Assembly: GCA_016793885.1 (NCBI GenBank)
Contig: JAEUHE010000146.1
Coordinates: forward strand, 1-47,981
DNA: 47,981 nt
Source: Verrucomicrobiales bacterium
Lineage (GTDB): Bacteria; Verrucomicrobiota; Verrucomicrobiia; Limisphaerales; UBA11320
Reading direction: 5' to 3'
The translations under genes were made by a program, and so were the position numbers. Within the stretch, counting starts at the first letter, position 1, and every line of letters starts with the position of its first letter. This document shows positions 7,234 to 16,917 of this stretch, one piece after another. The notes under the pieces were generated by a model. That model did no database searches. It was not told the DNA's origin and was given only the letters and a program-made list of their open reading frames with translations.

Positions 7234-7524
7234 GTGAATAGCGAATACTGTAAGCAAGCCTTGGCAAAAGTGGGAAACCCCAACGTTCTCATCAACTTGG
7301 TCTCGCGTCGTGTGCGCCAGCTCAATTCCGGGGGCGGCGGCCTGAGCCGTCCTCTGATCATGGACACGCAGAACATGGGGGCCGGCGACATCGCCTTGGT
7401 GGAACTCATCGAGGACAAGATGGCGTTTGAGACCCCGTTGCTGAGCAAGGCATCGGAAAACGTGCCCAGCAAGAAGCGCAAACGCGCTCCCGGTGCGGCA
7501 CAGCATCCTAGCGCCGTGCGCTAA
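7234..7524 (+). CDS. rpoZ: DNA-directed RNA polymerase omega subunit
   Basis: This codes for a 96-residue protein matching the Rpb6/omega family. It begins MNSEYCKQALAKVGNPNVLI, followed by LVSRRVRQLNSG and a central block LVELIEDKMAFETP. Omega binds the beta-prime C-terminus and helps assemble and stabilise RNA polymerase. The start is GTG at 7234, since no ATG is available before the conserved N-terminus. The C-terminal tail (SKKRKRAPG...) is basic and lineage-specific. A small hairpin (GCTCGC...GCGAGC, 7541-7558) follows the stop but has no T-run. smpB follows 146 bases later on the same strand. Confidence 0.9.
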   Translation: MNSEYCKQALAKVGNPNVLINLVSRRVRQLNSGGGGLSRPLIMDTQNMGAGDIALVELIEDKMAFETPLLSKASENVPSKKRKRAPGAAQHPSAVR

Positions 7525-7670
7525 GGCCGTGACCTGAGACGCTCGCCCTGTCGCGAGCATCTTCCGGACCCCGATTCTGGCTCGGCAGGGTTAAAACCCT
7601 GTGGTGGATTCAGGACCGCGTAGGGCCTTTCAAACCTGCTCCGCGGTCCAATGAGCATCGACACCTCCCT

Positions 7671-8126
7671 GTGGCTGATATTGTCTCCAATCCGAAGGCT
7701 CGCCGCGACTACCACATCTTACACACATACGAGTCAGGTATTGTGCTGCACGGAACGGAGGTCAAAACCCTGCGAGCGGGCAAGGCGCAGATCAGTGACG
7801 CATTCGTACGTGTGGAGAAGGGGCAAGCCTACTTGTACAACGCCCACATCGAGGAATATCTCTTTGGAAATCGGGTCAACCATGTTCCCAAGGCGGTTCG
7901 AAAACTCCTGCTTCACAAAAGCGAAATCCTTAAGCTCGAGGGGTATTCCGGTCAGAAGGGGCATGCGATCTTCCCCCTCTCTTTCTATTGGAAGAACGGC
8001 AAGGTGAAGGTTCTGTTGGGGGTTGGGAAGGGCAAGGCTGAATTTGACAAGCGCGACGACATCAAGGAGCGCGAGTCGGATCGTGAGCTCAAGCGGTTGA
8101 CCATGAAGCATATGAAGGGTCGCTAG
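7671..8126 (+). CDS. smpB: SsrA-binding protein SmpB
   Basis: This codes for a 151-residue protein that binds tmRNA and delivers it to stalled ribosomes for trans-translation. The family features are visible: NPKARRDYHIL, GTEVKTLRAGKAQISDAFV, YLFGNRVNHVP..RKLLLHK and the basic C-terminal tail KRDDIKERESDRELKR. The length is normal. The start is GTG at 7671, placing MADIVSNPKARRDY at the N-terminus. An upstream ATG at 7651 is in another frame. The TAG stop (8124-8126) lies inside the left arm of a long inverted repeat, so the 3' end of the mRNA could form a very stable hairpin. No ssrA (tmRNA) gene was seen in the window. Confidence 0.95.
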   Translation: MADIVSNPKARRDYHILHTYESGIVLHGTEVKTLRAGKAQISDAFVRVEKGQAYLYNAHIEEYLFGNRVNHVPKAVRKLLLHKSEILKLEGYSGQKGHAIFPLSFYWKNGKVKVLLGVGKGKAEFDKRDDIKERESDRELKRLTMKHMKGR

Positions 8127-8211
8127 CAGCAACCACCGCCGACGTGATGTGACGGCCGTTGTGAGGTTCGCGGAAACATCATCGCATCACGTCGACGGTG
8201 GTTGCTGCTAG
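8123..8211. repeat. 27-base-arm inverted repeat overlapping the smpB stop codon
   Basis: The left arm 8123-8149 and right arm 8185-8211 are reverse complements at 26 of 27 positions around a 35-base loop. The left arm begins in the last smpB codon and includes its TAG stop. There is no T-run after the right arm, so it is not a canonical intrinsic terminator, though a stem of this length could still stop transcription or protect the 3' end. The near-perfect pairing suggests either selection or a recent palindromic insertion. Confidence 0.85.
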
Positions 8212-8239
8212 ACGGCATTGACGAGTGTGGGGTGTGGTA

Positions 8240-8312
8240 GACCTCTGCCGCTTTCCGGCTCCCCCGGAGGGGGATCCCAGCTTCGCTGGTGGGGACTAAA
8301 ACGGTAGAGGTC
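8240..8312. repeat. palindromic element, copy 2 of dispersed family
   Basis: The left arm 8240-8254 (GACCTCTGCCGCTTT) and right arm 8298-8312 (AAAACGGTAGAGGTC) pair at 13 of 15 positions. Between them are two more small hairpins: TCCCCC-GGGGGA (8260-8274) and CCAGC-TTC-GCTGG (8277-8289). The single strand would fold into a multi-armed structure. The 13 bases at 8242-8254 are identical to 4111-4123, linking this element to the one near the protease gene. The rest of 8212-8546 shows no gene; a promoter for the following liv operon is expected there but I cannot place it with confidence. Confidence 0.6.
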
Positions 8313-8546
8313 TCCAGAACTATAAACCTCGTCGGACCGGTTCCCGATCAACTCTCGCCCTGCCTTACTGGCGTTTCCCATTCAAGCCCCAACGGAACTG
8401 ATCGCACTCTCTCGTCTCCGTTTCCCCACCCACTCTCGCTTGAGGGTTGAAATCGCAGAAACGTTTCCCTAGCCTGACCGCCATGTTACGGGTTGACGCC
8501 GGTGCAACGTGGTATTTCGTGGCAACTTCGGGGTCCTGAGAACTTT

Positions 8547-9710
8547 ATGAAACGATTTTTGATGCTTCCCGCGGTTCTTCTTGGCGTGCTTTGCTTCGTC
8601 ACCGGATGCAAGCCCACCGCCTCCACCTCTTCCGGTGCGGCGGATTCCGTCATCAAGATTGGAGAGTTCGCCTCCCTCTCGGGTAGCGAGGCTTCGTTTG
8701 GACGATCGTCCCACAATGGCACGCTGATCGCTATTGACGAGCTCAACGCCACGGGCGGCCTGCTCGGGCGGAAAATCGAGTTACTGACCGAGGACAACCA
8801 ATCCAAGGACGGTGAATCGGCAACTGCGGTGAAGAAGTTGATCTCGCGGGACAAAGTGATCGCAATTTTGGGTGAGGTCGCCTCGGGTCGTTCCTTGGAA
8901 GCCGCCCCCATCTGCCAGCAGTTCAAGATCCCTCAAGTATCACCATCGTCGACAAATCCCAAGGTGACCCAGATGGGCGACTACATCTTCAGGGTCTGCT
9001 TCGAGGATCGCTTTCAAGGCGGGACCGTGCTGGCCAAGTTTGCTTTGGAGAGTCTGCAGGCCAAGCGGGTTGCAATCTTGACTGATGTGAGCGCGCCCTA
9101 CAGCGCCGGACTTACGACTTATTTCAAGGAGCAGTTTGTCGCCAAGGGTGGCACCGTCGTGGTGGAGCAAAAGTTCACCAAGGATGACAAAGATTTCAAA
9201 GCGCAGCTGACGGCCATCAAAAGTCAAAACCCAGATGCGATTTTTCTTCCCGTCTACTATGGCCCAGCGACTTTGATCGCGCTTCAGGCCCGCGAGCTGG
9301 GCATCAAGGTGCCCTTGTTCGGTGGCGATGGATGGGAGGCTCCGGAGTTGGTGCAGGGGCCAGGAGCAGCGGAGGCTCTGGATGGCTGCTTTTTCTCGAC
9401 TCATTTCGCGCCCGACCAAGATTCACCGCAGGCCAAGGAGTTCGTGAAGAAGTATGAGGCGCGCTTCAACGCCAAACCCGATGCGATGGCCGCGCTGGGA
9501 TACGACTCGGCGATGGTTCTGGCCGATGCGGTCAAACGGGCGGGATCTACTGAAGGTTCGAAGCTGCGAGATGCTCTCGCTTCCACTAGAGACTTCCAAG
9601 GGGTAACCGGCAAGATGAGCTTGGATGCCGATCGGAATGCCCGCAAGCCAGCCGTCATCATACAGCTCAAGGGGGGGAAATTCCTTTACAAAGAAACGGT
9701 TAACCCCTGA
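8547..9710 (+). CDS. livK: branched-chain amino acid ABC transporter, substrate-binding lipoprotein
   Basis: This codes for a 387-residue periplasmic binding protein of the LivK/type I fold, first gene of a five-gene importer operon. It starts MKRFLMLPAVLLGVLCFVTGC, a lipoprotein signal peptide with lipobox ending at Cys21; this fixes the start at ATG 8547 rather than the upstream ATG at 8493. The mature part begins KIGEFASLSGSEASFG and contains the family blocks NATGGLLGRKIELLTEDNQS, KLISRDKVIAILGEVASG and ALGYDSAMVLADA. The ligand is likely leucine, isoleucine or valine, or another amide or amino acid, since such systems vary. The permease gene livH follows after 38 bases. Confidence 0.93.
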   Translation: MKRFLMLPAVLLGVLCFVTGCKPTASTSSGAADSVIKIGEFASLSGSEASFGRSSHNGTLIAIDELNATGGLLGRKIELLTEDNQSKDGESATAVKKLISRDKVIAILGEVASGRSLEAAPICQQFKIPQVSPSSTNPKVTQMGDYIFRVCFEDRFQGGTVLAKFALESLQAKRVAILTDVSAPYSAGLTTYFKEQFVAKGGTVVVEQKFTKDDKDFKAQLTAIKSQNPDAIFLPVYYGPATLIALQARELGIKVPLFGGDGWEAPELVQGPGAAEALDGCFFSTHFAPDQDSPQAKEFVKKYEARFNAKPDAMAALGYDSAMVLADAVKRAGSTEGSKLRDALASTRDFQGVTGKMSLDADRNARKPAVIIQLKGGKFLYKETVNP

Positions 9711-9748
9711 GCGAGTAGAGCGCGGGCATCCCATTTTCAAACCACCGG

Positions 9749-10639
9749 ATGACGGAATTCTTTCAACAGCTGATCAATGGGTTGTCCCTCGGGGCGATGT
9801 ACGCGCTGATTGCCCTGGGCTACACTCTCGTCTATGGTGTATTACGGTTCATCAATTTTGCCCATAGCGACGTCTTTATGGTTGGGTCATTTGCCGGCTT
9901 CTATCTCGGCCGAGGTGTCGCGGAGGCCTCGCTGCTGAACGGGCTGTTGGTGATGATGGGAGCAATGCTCATATGCGCGGGGCTCGGGATTCTCATCGAA
10001 AGGTTGGCTTACCGTCCGCTTCGCAATCGATCCAAGCTCACGGTGTTGATCACGGCGATCGGAGTTTCTCTCCTCCTGCAAAATGCCGGACAGCTCATCT
10101 TTGGAGTAAATCCTCGTCCGTTTCCGGAGACATTTCCCTCACGTACCTTTGATTTGTTGGGCGTGGTGATCTCGAGCAAGGATATCGTCGTGCTGACGGT
10201 GACCTTGGCGCTTCTTGGTGTTCTGGAGTTTGTGGTGCACCGGACCAAGGTCGGGACAGCCATGCGGGCGGTGGCATTCAACCCTCAGGCGGCGACATTG
10301 ATGGGTATCAACATTGATCTCATCATCAGCTTTACGTTCGGTTTGGGCTCGGCGTTGGCGGCGGCGGCGGGGATACTCTGGGCCTACAAATTTCCTAAGA
10401 TTGATCCTTTGATGGGTATTACTCCGGGGCTCACGGCTTTTGTTGCTGCGGTGTTTGGCGGCATCGGCAGTATCCAAGGCGCTGCGCTGGGAGGACTCAT
10501 GATAGGAGTGATCGAGACTTTGGTCCGGGGTAGCAGGTGGTCGACCTGGACCGAAGCGATTGCGTTCATCCTTCTAATCCTAGTGCTGCTGTTTCGGCCG
10601 GCGGGTTTGATTGGTAAACTTCAACCTGAAAAAGTCTGA
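9749..10639 (+). CDS. livH: branched-chain amino acid ABC transporter permease LivH
   Basis: This codes for a 296-residue inner-membrane permease with about eight hydrophobic segments. Family motifs are the N-terminal QLINGLSLGAMYALIALGYT and VLRFINFAHSD, the central ERLAYRPLRNRSKLTVLITA, and the cytoplasmic EAA-like loop GTAMRAVAFNPQAATLMGI that contacts the ATPase. The C-terminus is VLLFRPAGLIGK. With LivM it forms the heterodimeric channel. Length is typical. The stop (10637-10639) is one base before the livM ATG, so the two subunits are probably made in a fixed ratio. Confidence 0.94.
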   Translation: MTEFFQQLINGLSLGAMYALIALGYTLVYGVLRFINFAHSDVFMVGSFAGFYLGRGVAEASLLNGLLVMMGAMLICAGLGILIERLAYRPLRNRSKLTVLITAIGVSLLLQNAGQLIFGVNPRPFPETFPSRTFDLLGVVISSKDIVVLTVTLALLGVLEFVVHRTKVGTAMRAVAFNPQAATLMGINIDLIISFTFGLGSALAAAAGILWAYKFPKIDPLMGITPGLTAFVAAVFGGIGSIQGAALGGLMIGVIETLVRGSRWSTWTEAIAFILLILVLLFRPAGLIGKLQPEKV

Positions 10640-10640
10640 G

Positions 10641-11642
10641 ATGCTGCCCTACTCCCGGATCCTGTTATTGATCGCGCTCGTCTTGAGCGGGGTGCTGGGG
10701 TTTGCGCAGGATCGGATTGATGCGTATTTCGTGGACGTGCTGACCCGCATTGGCATCAACATTGTTTTGGCGGTCAGCCTCAATCTCATCAACGGGCATG
10801 CGGGCCAGTTTTCCCTGGGGCATGCGGGCTTTATGGCCGTTGGAGCCTATGTAGCGGCGGCACTTACCATGTTTGCTGGCCCGCTGCTTTTTGGGTCGAG
10901 CGCGGCCGGGTTGGGGCCCACCCTTTGGTTCCTATTCGCTTTGTTTGCGGGCGGTGCCATTGCCGCTTTGGCGGGTTTGGTCGTTGGGGCACCTTCTCTT
11001 CGCCTCAAAGGCGATTATCTTGCCATCGTGACCTTGGGCTTCGGACAGATCATTGCGGTGATCTTCCGCAACATCGAATCGCTTGGCGGAGCGTTGGGAT
11101 TGAATGGCGTGCCTGCACAGACCAATTTGTTTTGGGTATTCGCTGCGGCCGCGGTGACCATTTATACCGTCACTTCGATCGTGAATAGTACTTATGGGAG
11201 GGGATTCTTGGCGACACACGACGATGAAGTGGCGGCTGAGGCGATGGGTATCGATACCACGCGATGCAAGATAGTGGCCTTCGTGGTCGGTGCCTTCTTC
11301 GCTGGCATCGCGGGCGGCCTTTACGGACACTTCAATCTAACCATAAATCCCAAAGGCTTCGATTTCACTCGGAGCGTGGAGATTGTGGTGATGGTGATTG
11401 TGGGTGGGATGGGGAACACCGCTGGAGTGATTTTGGCGGCTGCTTTGCTGACTTTGCTGCCCGAAGGGCTACGGGTTCTGGCAGGATATTCATTGCCGTT
11501 TCCGGGAACGCCTGAAGGGTGGTCCCTTCGCTGGGTTGGCGAGGCGCGACCATTGCTCTACTCAATGTTGTTGATTGGGCTGATGTTGCTTCGGCCTCAG
11601 GGGATTTTGACTTGGCGGCGTCGTCCCGCCTCGGCTGTGTGA
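10641..11642 (+). CDS. livM: branched-chain amino acid ABC transporter permease LivM
   Basis: This codes for a 333-residue second permease subunit with about ten membrane segments. Recognisable blocks are NLINGHAGQFSLGHAGFMAVGAY (split here only by wording), SLRLKGDYLAIVTLGFGQI and the coupling loop RGFLATHDDEVAAEAMGID. The C-terminus carries MLLRPQGIL. I place the start at ATG 10641, directly after the livH stop; the longer frame from 10611 would overlap livH and adds a non-conserved N-terminus. The stop codon overlaps the livG GTG start (GTGA, 11639-11642). Confidence 0.93.
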   Translation: MLPYSRILLLIALVLSGVLGFAQDRIDAYFVDVLTRIGINIVLAVSLNLINGHAGQFSLGHAGFMAVGAYVAAALTMFAGPLLFGSSAAGLGPTLWFLFALFAGGAIAALAGLVVGAPSLRLKGDYLAIVTLGFGQIIAVIFRNIESLGGALGLNGVPAQTNLFWVFAAAAVTIYTVTSIVNSTYGRGFLATHDDEVAAEAMGIDTTRCKIVAFVVGAFFAGIAGGLYGHFNLTINPKGFDFTRSVEIVVMVIVGGMGNTAGVILAAALLTLLPEGLRVLAGYSLPFPGTPEGWSLRWVGEARPLLYSMLLIGLMLLRPQGILTWRRRPASAV

Positions 11643-12424
11643 GCAATCCTCTTCTCCAGCTCGATCAGGTGACGATCCGCTTCGGCGGTCTGACGGCGGT
11701 TTCAGAGCTTGATATCTCCATCGGTGAAGGAGAGTTGATCGGGCTGATCGGCCCGAACGGCGCGGGCAAAACCACCGTATTCAACCTGATCACGGGCGTC
11801 TATCGTCCTACTGAAGGTAGCCTTCGGTTTGGCGGTGAGTTGAACCTTGGACTGAAGCCGCATCAGATCACCTCGCGTGGCATCGCGCGCACTTTCCAGA
11901 ACATTCGGCTCTTTGGATCCCTCTCGGTGCTCGACAATGTGCGGGCGGCACTGCGAATGCACCAGGAACACGGGTTGCTGGCAGCGCTTCTGCGCGGCGG
12001 GCGCTTTGCGGCGTCGGAAGCGGCGGTGGAGAAGGAGACGATGGAGCTTCTGGAGATTTTCGGGCTAGCAAGAAGCCGACATTCGCTCGCGAGAAATCTT
12101 CCTTATGGGGATCAGCGCCGACTCGAGATCGTTCGCGCGTTGGCTACCCACCCCAAACTTCTCCTGTTGGATGAGCCCGCCGCGGGTATGAATCCCACCG
12201 AAAAGCAGGAGCTTATGAGGCTGATCCAGTTTATCCAGGGAAAGTACCGGATTGCGGTCTTGTTGGTGGAACATGACATGCCAGTCGTCATGGGGATCTC
12301 CAAGCGAATTGTTGTGCTGGACCACGGGATGAAAATTGCTGAAGGGACCCCGCGAGAGATTCGAAGTAATCGCAAGGTCATTGAAGCCTATCTCGGAGAG
12401 GAACATTCCGGTGAAGGAGACTAG
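11639..12424 (+). CDS. livG: branched-chain amino acid ABC transporter ATPase LivG
   Basis: This codes for a 261-residue ATP-binding protein. The Walker A motif is GPNGAGKTT, followed by the LivG-specific [12 protein letters not shown], a family ABC signature ([16 protein letters not shown] in place of LSGGQ), Walker [14 protein letters not shown] and the switch histidine block [11 protein letters not shown] chose GTG 11639 because it overlaps the livM stop as GTGA and puts [13 protein letters not shown] at the N-terminus. The longer open frame back to 11519 lies inside livM. It pairs with LivF to energise the importer. Confidence 0.94.
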   Translation: MSNPLLQLDQVTIRFGGLTAVSELDISIGEGELIGLIGPNGAGKTTVFNLITGVYRPTEGSLRFGGELNLGLKPHQITSRGIARTFQNIRLFGSLSVLDNVRAALRMHQEHGLLAALLRGGRFAASEAAVEKETMELLEIFGLARSRHSLARNLPYGDQRRLEIVRALATHPKLLLLDEPAAGMNPTEKQELMRLIQFIQGKYRIAVLLVEHDMPVVMGISKRIVVLDHGMKIAEGTPREIRSNRKVIEAYLGEEHSGEGD

Positions 12425-12452
12425 TGATCATGTCCCCAGGACGAAGGTCTCG

Positions 12453-13163
12453 ATGCTCGAGGTTCAGGACTTGCGCGTCTCATACGGAGCTATTGGAGCG
12501 CTTGGCGGCGTTTCTCTCCAAGTTCAGGAAGGGCAGATCGTTTCGCTGATCGGTGCCAATGGTGCCGGCAAGACTACCCTGTTGCGAACCATCTCTGGCC
12601 TGCTGCGTCCACATTCGGGAAAGGTGGTGTATGCAGGTGAAATCATCACTCAGCTTCCCGCTCATCAGATTGTTCGCCGCGGGCTGTGTCACGTGCCGGA
12701 AGGCCGCATGGTGTTCGCCAACCTGACTGTGTTCGAGAACTTGAAGATGGGCGCCTATCTCCAGACCGACAAGGGTGTGATTGAGCGGGAGTTGGAGTTT
12801 GTGTTTCACACATTTCCCCGCCTGAAGGAGCGCTTGAAACAGCTCGCCGGGACGCTGTCGGGAGGCGAGCAGCAGATGCTGGCGATTGGTCGGGCCCTGA
12901 TGGGTAAGCCGCGCTGCCTGATGCTCGACGAGCCTTCCCTGGGAATCGCTCCGCTGCTGGTCAAATCCATTTTCGAGAAGATCGTTGAGATCAACCGTGA
13001 GCATGGCATCACCATATTGTTGGTGGAGCAGAATGCGAACCTCGCCTTGGAGGTTTCCAGTTACGCCTATGTTTTGGAGACTGGGAAGGTCAAGCTGCAG
13101 GACGATTCCAAGACGCTGAAGGCGAATCCGGAGGTTCGGGCGGCCTACCTTGGGGGGGCCTAG
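12453..13163 (+). CDS. livF: branched-chain amino acid ABC transporter ATPase LivF
   Basis: This codes for a 236-residue ATP-binding protein, last gene of the liv operon. It begins MLEVQDLRVSYGAIGALGGV. Walker A is GANGAGKTT; the LivF-typical block GLCHVPEGRMVFANLTVFEN follows, then the signature LSGGEQQMLAIGRALM, Walker B CLMLDEPSLGIAPLLV and the His block LLVEQNANLAL. The ATG at 12453 has a purine-rich site (GAAGG) a few bases upstream and gives the family length. An in-frame GTG at 12411 would overlap livG. Its stop lies only two bases from the stop of the convergent pseudopilin gene. Confidence 0.94.
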   Translation: MLEVQDLRVSYGAIGALGGVSLQVQEGQIVSLIGANGAGKTTLLRTISGLLRPHSGKVVYAGEIITQLPAHQIVRRGLCHVPEGRMVFANLTVFENLKMGAYLQTDKGVIERELEFVFHTFPRLKERLKQLAGTLSGGEQQMLAIGRALMGKPRCLMLDEPSLGIAPLLVKSIFEKIVEINREHGITILLVEQNANLALEVSSYAYVLETGKVKLQDDSKTLKANPEVRAAYLGGA

Positions 13164-13165
13164 GT

Positions 13166-14002
13166 TTACTTGAGGGGATCGAAATGGCGATCTAACCGGT
13201 TCATCGTCTTCACCACATCGAGCATCGCCTCTCCCTGAACCGGCACCACGCTACCATCGAAGAAGGAAAAATTCGCGGAGCGGTTGTGCATGAGGAACAT
13301 CTCCCCGGCGGTGTTGTACTTATTCACCGGCTCGAACGCGGCATCCGACATGGCAAACGGGTTCTCGTTAACGAAAAGCACTTTCTCGCTGGGAGCCGTT
13401 ACCCAGCCCAACTTCAGTTGGCCGCGGGTGAATCCGCTGTTCTTGCTGAGCTTGCGCTCGGGGTTGAGATAGCCGTTCAAGCTGTAATTGACCCGCAGCG
13501 CCGCCCCAATGTCATCCGAGGAAGGGCACCGGTAAGATTTGAACACCCGAGAATCTGCCTCGTTGAAGATTTCTTCCCGAGGATAGTCGGTGACATAGTT
13601 GAAAATCGAACCGGACTCGGCGTGGAAAGGAAATTTGGGGTCGGTCCACTTCGAGGCTGTCTTGCTGGGTAGTTCACCTGGCCCGCCTACGACCCAGTCC
13701 GTCGGCCGCTTTTGGTAGGTCTGCTTGGTTGTGGATGGCCCGGTCGTGGGAAGCTCGTCCTCCTTCTCATGCGCATAGGAGAAAACCCCATACGTCAATT
13801 GTTTCATGTTGTTGCGACAGACGGTCGAACGAGCCTGCTCTCGGGAGCGAGTCAGCGCGGGAAGCAGTAACGAGGCGAGCACGGCAACAATACCAATCAC
13901 GGTGAGCAACTCAACCAACGTGAAAGCGTCTCGATAAGCTGCACCTAAACAACTCTTCTTTTCAGAAGAAGAACGACAACTGGTTATGACAGGTCGGTTC
14001 AT
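13166..14002 (-). CDS. type II pseudopilin-like protein with N-terminal methylation motif
   Basis: This codes for 278 residues from ATG 14002 (an in-frame GTG at 14026 is possible). After a basic leader comes the prepilin peptidase site and hydrophobic helix, AFTLVELLTVIGIVAVLASL, with Glu at +5. The residue before the cleavage point is Ala26 rather than the usual Gly. The globular part contains CRNNMKQL, RCPSSDD and near the C-terminus MHNRSANFSFFDGSVVPV, the H-X-DG type tail seen in the large pseudopilin-like families of Planctomycetota and Verrucomicrobiota. It is likely to be exported through a type II/IV pilus-like machine; the precise role is unknown. It is convergent with livF, two bases separating the stops. 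Confidence 0.85.
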   Translation of the reverse strand: MNRPVITSCRSSSEKKSCLGAAYRDAFTLVELLTVIGIVAVLASLLLPALTRSREQARSTVCRNNMKQLTYGVFSYAHEKEDELPTTGPSTTKQTYQKRPTDWVVGGPGELPSKTASKWTDPKFPFHAESGSIFNYVTDYPREEIFNEADSRVFKSYRCPSSDDIGAALRVNYSLNGYLNPERKLSKNSGFTRGQLKLGWVTAPSEKVLFVNENPFAMSDAAFEPVNKYNTAGEMFLMHNRSANFSFFDGSVVPVQGEAMLDVVKTMNRLDRHFDPLK

Positions 14003-14058
14003 GGTGCTTGGGTTTGTTGATTGCACACATCTTTAGGGAATTAGGTGGAGATTTGCAA

Positions 14059-14083
14059 GGGATAAGTTTTCACAACTTATCCC
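14059..14083. repeat. perfect 10-pair hairpin in intergenic DNA, DnaA-box-like words
   Basis: GGGATAAGTT (14059-14068) and AACTTATCCC (14074-14083) are perfect reverse complements around TTCAC. The following bases continue TTATCCCCA and TTGTCCCC, each near the DnaA-box consensus TTATCCACA but with mismatches. It lies upstream of the pseudopilin gene, in the 219-base gap before the VOC gene. It could be a regulatory hairpin; an origin role is not supported. Confidence 0.45.
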
Positions 14084-14221
14084 CAGGTTGTCCCCTTGCC
14101 CAGAACCCTACGGCCCAGGTCGCGGGGATCCTCCTTGCGGCCGTCCACGGCCGCCTTCTGGAACCCCTGACGTCCTGTACCGCTTTTGGACAGCATACAT
14201 CGGGCCGCCCGCTCGTCGAGT

Positions 14222-14620
14222 TTAGGGGGTAGGCACCCAATTCGCTGGTCGTTCGACCAAGTGGAGCAGGTTCCCATCGGCGTCAGGGAAGAAAAGCACG
14301 CGGCCACCGCCTCCGGCGGGCTTGATAGGCTCGGAGAACACGACGCCGCGCTCCGCCAGATGGGCCTGGGCGGCTTCGATCGACTCCACCCGCAGGGCGA
14401 GGTGACGCCACCCCCCCAATCGATTGTAGCCGGTCTCGGGCACACTATGACTCCCGGGGTAGATCTCAATCAGAGCCCCCCCGGGCAGAGCAATCAGGTA
14501 AGCCGGCGGATTTTGCCCGTTAGTGTAGACCACGGTGGCTCCCAGGCTGTGTTCATACCAGGAACAGAGCTGAACCGGGTCTTTGCTGGCGAGGCCGATA
14601 TGCTCCAATGAGAGGTTCAT
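14222..14620 (-). CDS. VOC (glyoxalase/bleomycin resistance) superfamily protein
   Basis: This codes for a 132-residue cytoplasmic protein of the vicinal oxygen chelate fold. It starts MNLSLEHIGLASKDPVQLCS and has the paired beta-alpha-beta modules. Likely metal ligands are His in LEHIGL, Glu in LIEIYPGS, His in WRHLALRV and Glu in LLHLVERP. The block FFPDADGNLLHLVE is typical. The activity (lyase, isomerase or dioxygenase) cannot be told from the sequence. I chose ATG 14620 for family length; ATGs at 14635 and 14638 are alternatives, and the longer frame from 14677 adds a non-conserved hydrophobic leader. It is divergent from clpP. Confidence 0.85.
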   Translation of the reverse strand: MNLSLEHIGLASKDPVQLCSWYEHSLGATVVYTNGQNPPAYLIALPGGALIEIYPGSHSVPETGYNRLGGWRHLALRVESIEAAQAHLAERGVVFSEPIKPAGGGGRVLFFPDADGNLLHLVERPANWVPTP

Positions 14621-14779
14621 GCTGTCATTCAACATCATCGGCTTCAGGAAGACACGTAGAAATACGATGGTGAACATGTGAAAGTACCAGGCAACCTCGC
14701 CGATGCTCTCCCACCCCTGGCGGCCTTGACGGTGTTGGAGGGCTTGAGCTACGTTGCGCGCACGTTCAACAACTTACCT

Positions 14780-15412
14780 ATGCAAAACTTCTTCCCGATC
14801 CCTAATGTGATCGAACAGACCGGCCGCGGCGAGCGGGGCTACGACATCTATTCCCGGCTACTGGTCGATCGCATCGTGTTCCTTGGCACCCAAGTCGATG
14901 ATAATGTGGCGAATGTCATTATCGCCCAGCTGCTTTTTCTCCAGATGACGGATCCTAAGAAGGACATCCACCTCTACATCAACTCTCCGGGTGGGAGCGT
15001 GACGGCGGGATTGGCCATCTACGACACCATGCAATTCCTCACGTGTGACGTGAACACTTATTGCATCGGGCAAGCGGCCAGCATGGGAGCTGTTCTCCTC
15101 TGTGCCGGCACCAAGGGCAAGCGATTCTCCCTGCCGAACTCAAACGTCATGATCCATCAGGTGCTGGGTGGCGCCGAGGGGCAGGCGAGCGATGTGGAGA
15201 TCCGGGTCAAATACATGCTCAAGCTCAAGCAGCGCTTGAACAATATCATTTCCAAGCACACCGGCCAGACCTACGATACCGTGGAGAAGGCGTGCGACCG
15301 CGACAACTTCATGAGCGCCGAGGAAGCCAAAGCTTTCGGCCTGGTGGATGAGGTCGTGGTTTCCCGCAAAGAAGTTCCTGGTCTGCCGGACAAAACCTCG
15401 GTCACATCCTAA
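14780..15412 (+). CDS. clpP: ATP-dependent Clp protease proteolytic subunit
   Basis: This codes for a 210-residue serine protease that forms the tetradecameric Clp chamber. From [20 protein letters not shown] the family blocks are [44 protein letters not shown] with catalytic Ser101, [10 protein letters not shown] with His126 and [20 protein letters not shown] with Asp175. I place the start at ATG 14780 from family alignment; the open frame extends back to 14678 but its N-terminal part is not conserved. No clear Shine-Dalgarno is seen. clpX follows after 14 bases, so protease and unfoldase are co-transcribed. Confidence 0.95.
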   Translation: MQNFFPIPNVIEQTGRGERGYDIYSRLLVDRIVFLGTQVDDNVANVIIAQLLFLQMTDPKKDIHLYINSPGGSVTAGLAIYDTMQFLTCDVNTYCIGQAASMGAVLLCAGTKGKRFSLPNSNVMIHQVLGGAEGQASDVEIRVKYMLKLKQRLNNIISKHTGQTYDTVEKACDRDNFMSAEEAKAFGLVDEVVVSRKEVPGLPDKTSVTS

Positions 15413-15426
15413 ACTAAACAAATCCA

Positions 15427-16710
<1,284 letters not shown>

Positions 16711-16743
16711 CTCACACTCCGTCACTCGCGGTTCGTTTTTCAG

Positions 16744-16776
16744 ACCCGGAGGCAGCGATGCCTCCGGGTTTTTTTT
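16744..16776 (+). terminator. intrinsic terminator of clpP-clpX
   Basis: An 11-pair GC-rich stem, ACCCGGAGGCA (16744-16754) with TGCCTCCGGGT (16759-16769), closes a GCGA tetraloop and is followed by eight T residues. It lies 34 bases after the clpX stop. Confidence 0.95.
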
Positions 16777-16917
16777 ATGTGCTCGGCCGGGACGGGAAGG
16801 GGCCCGAGTTTTAAACCGCGATGGGCGCAATGGACGCGATGGGGGACCCGGAGGGAAGAGGAATGAGAACTCTTTTTTCCCCTTTAGACATAGCGTCACC
16901 CGTTGTCGGAGTCAGCA

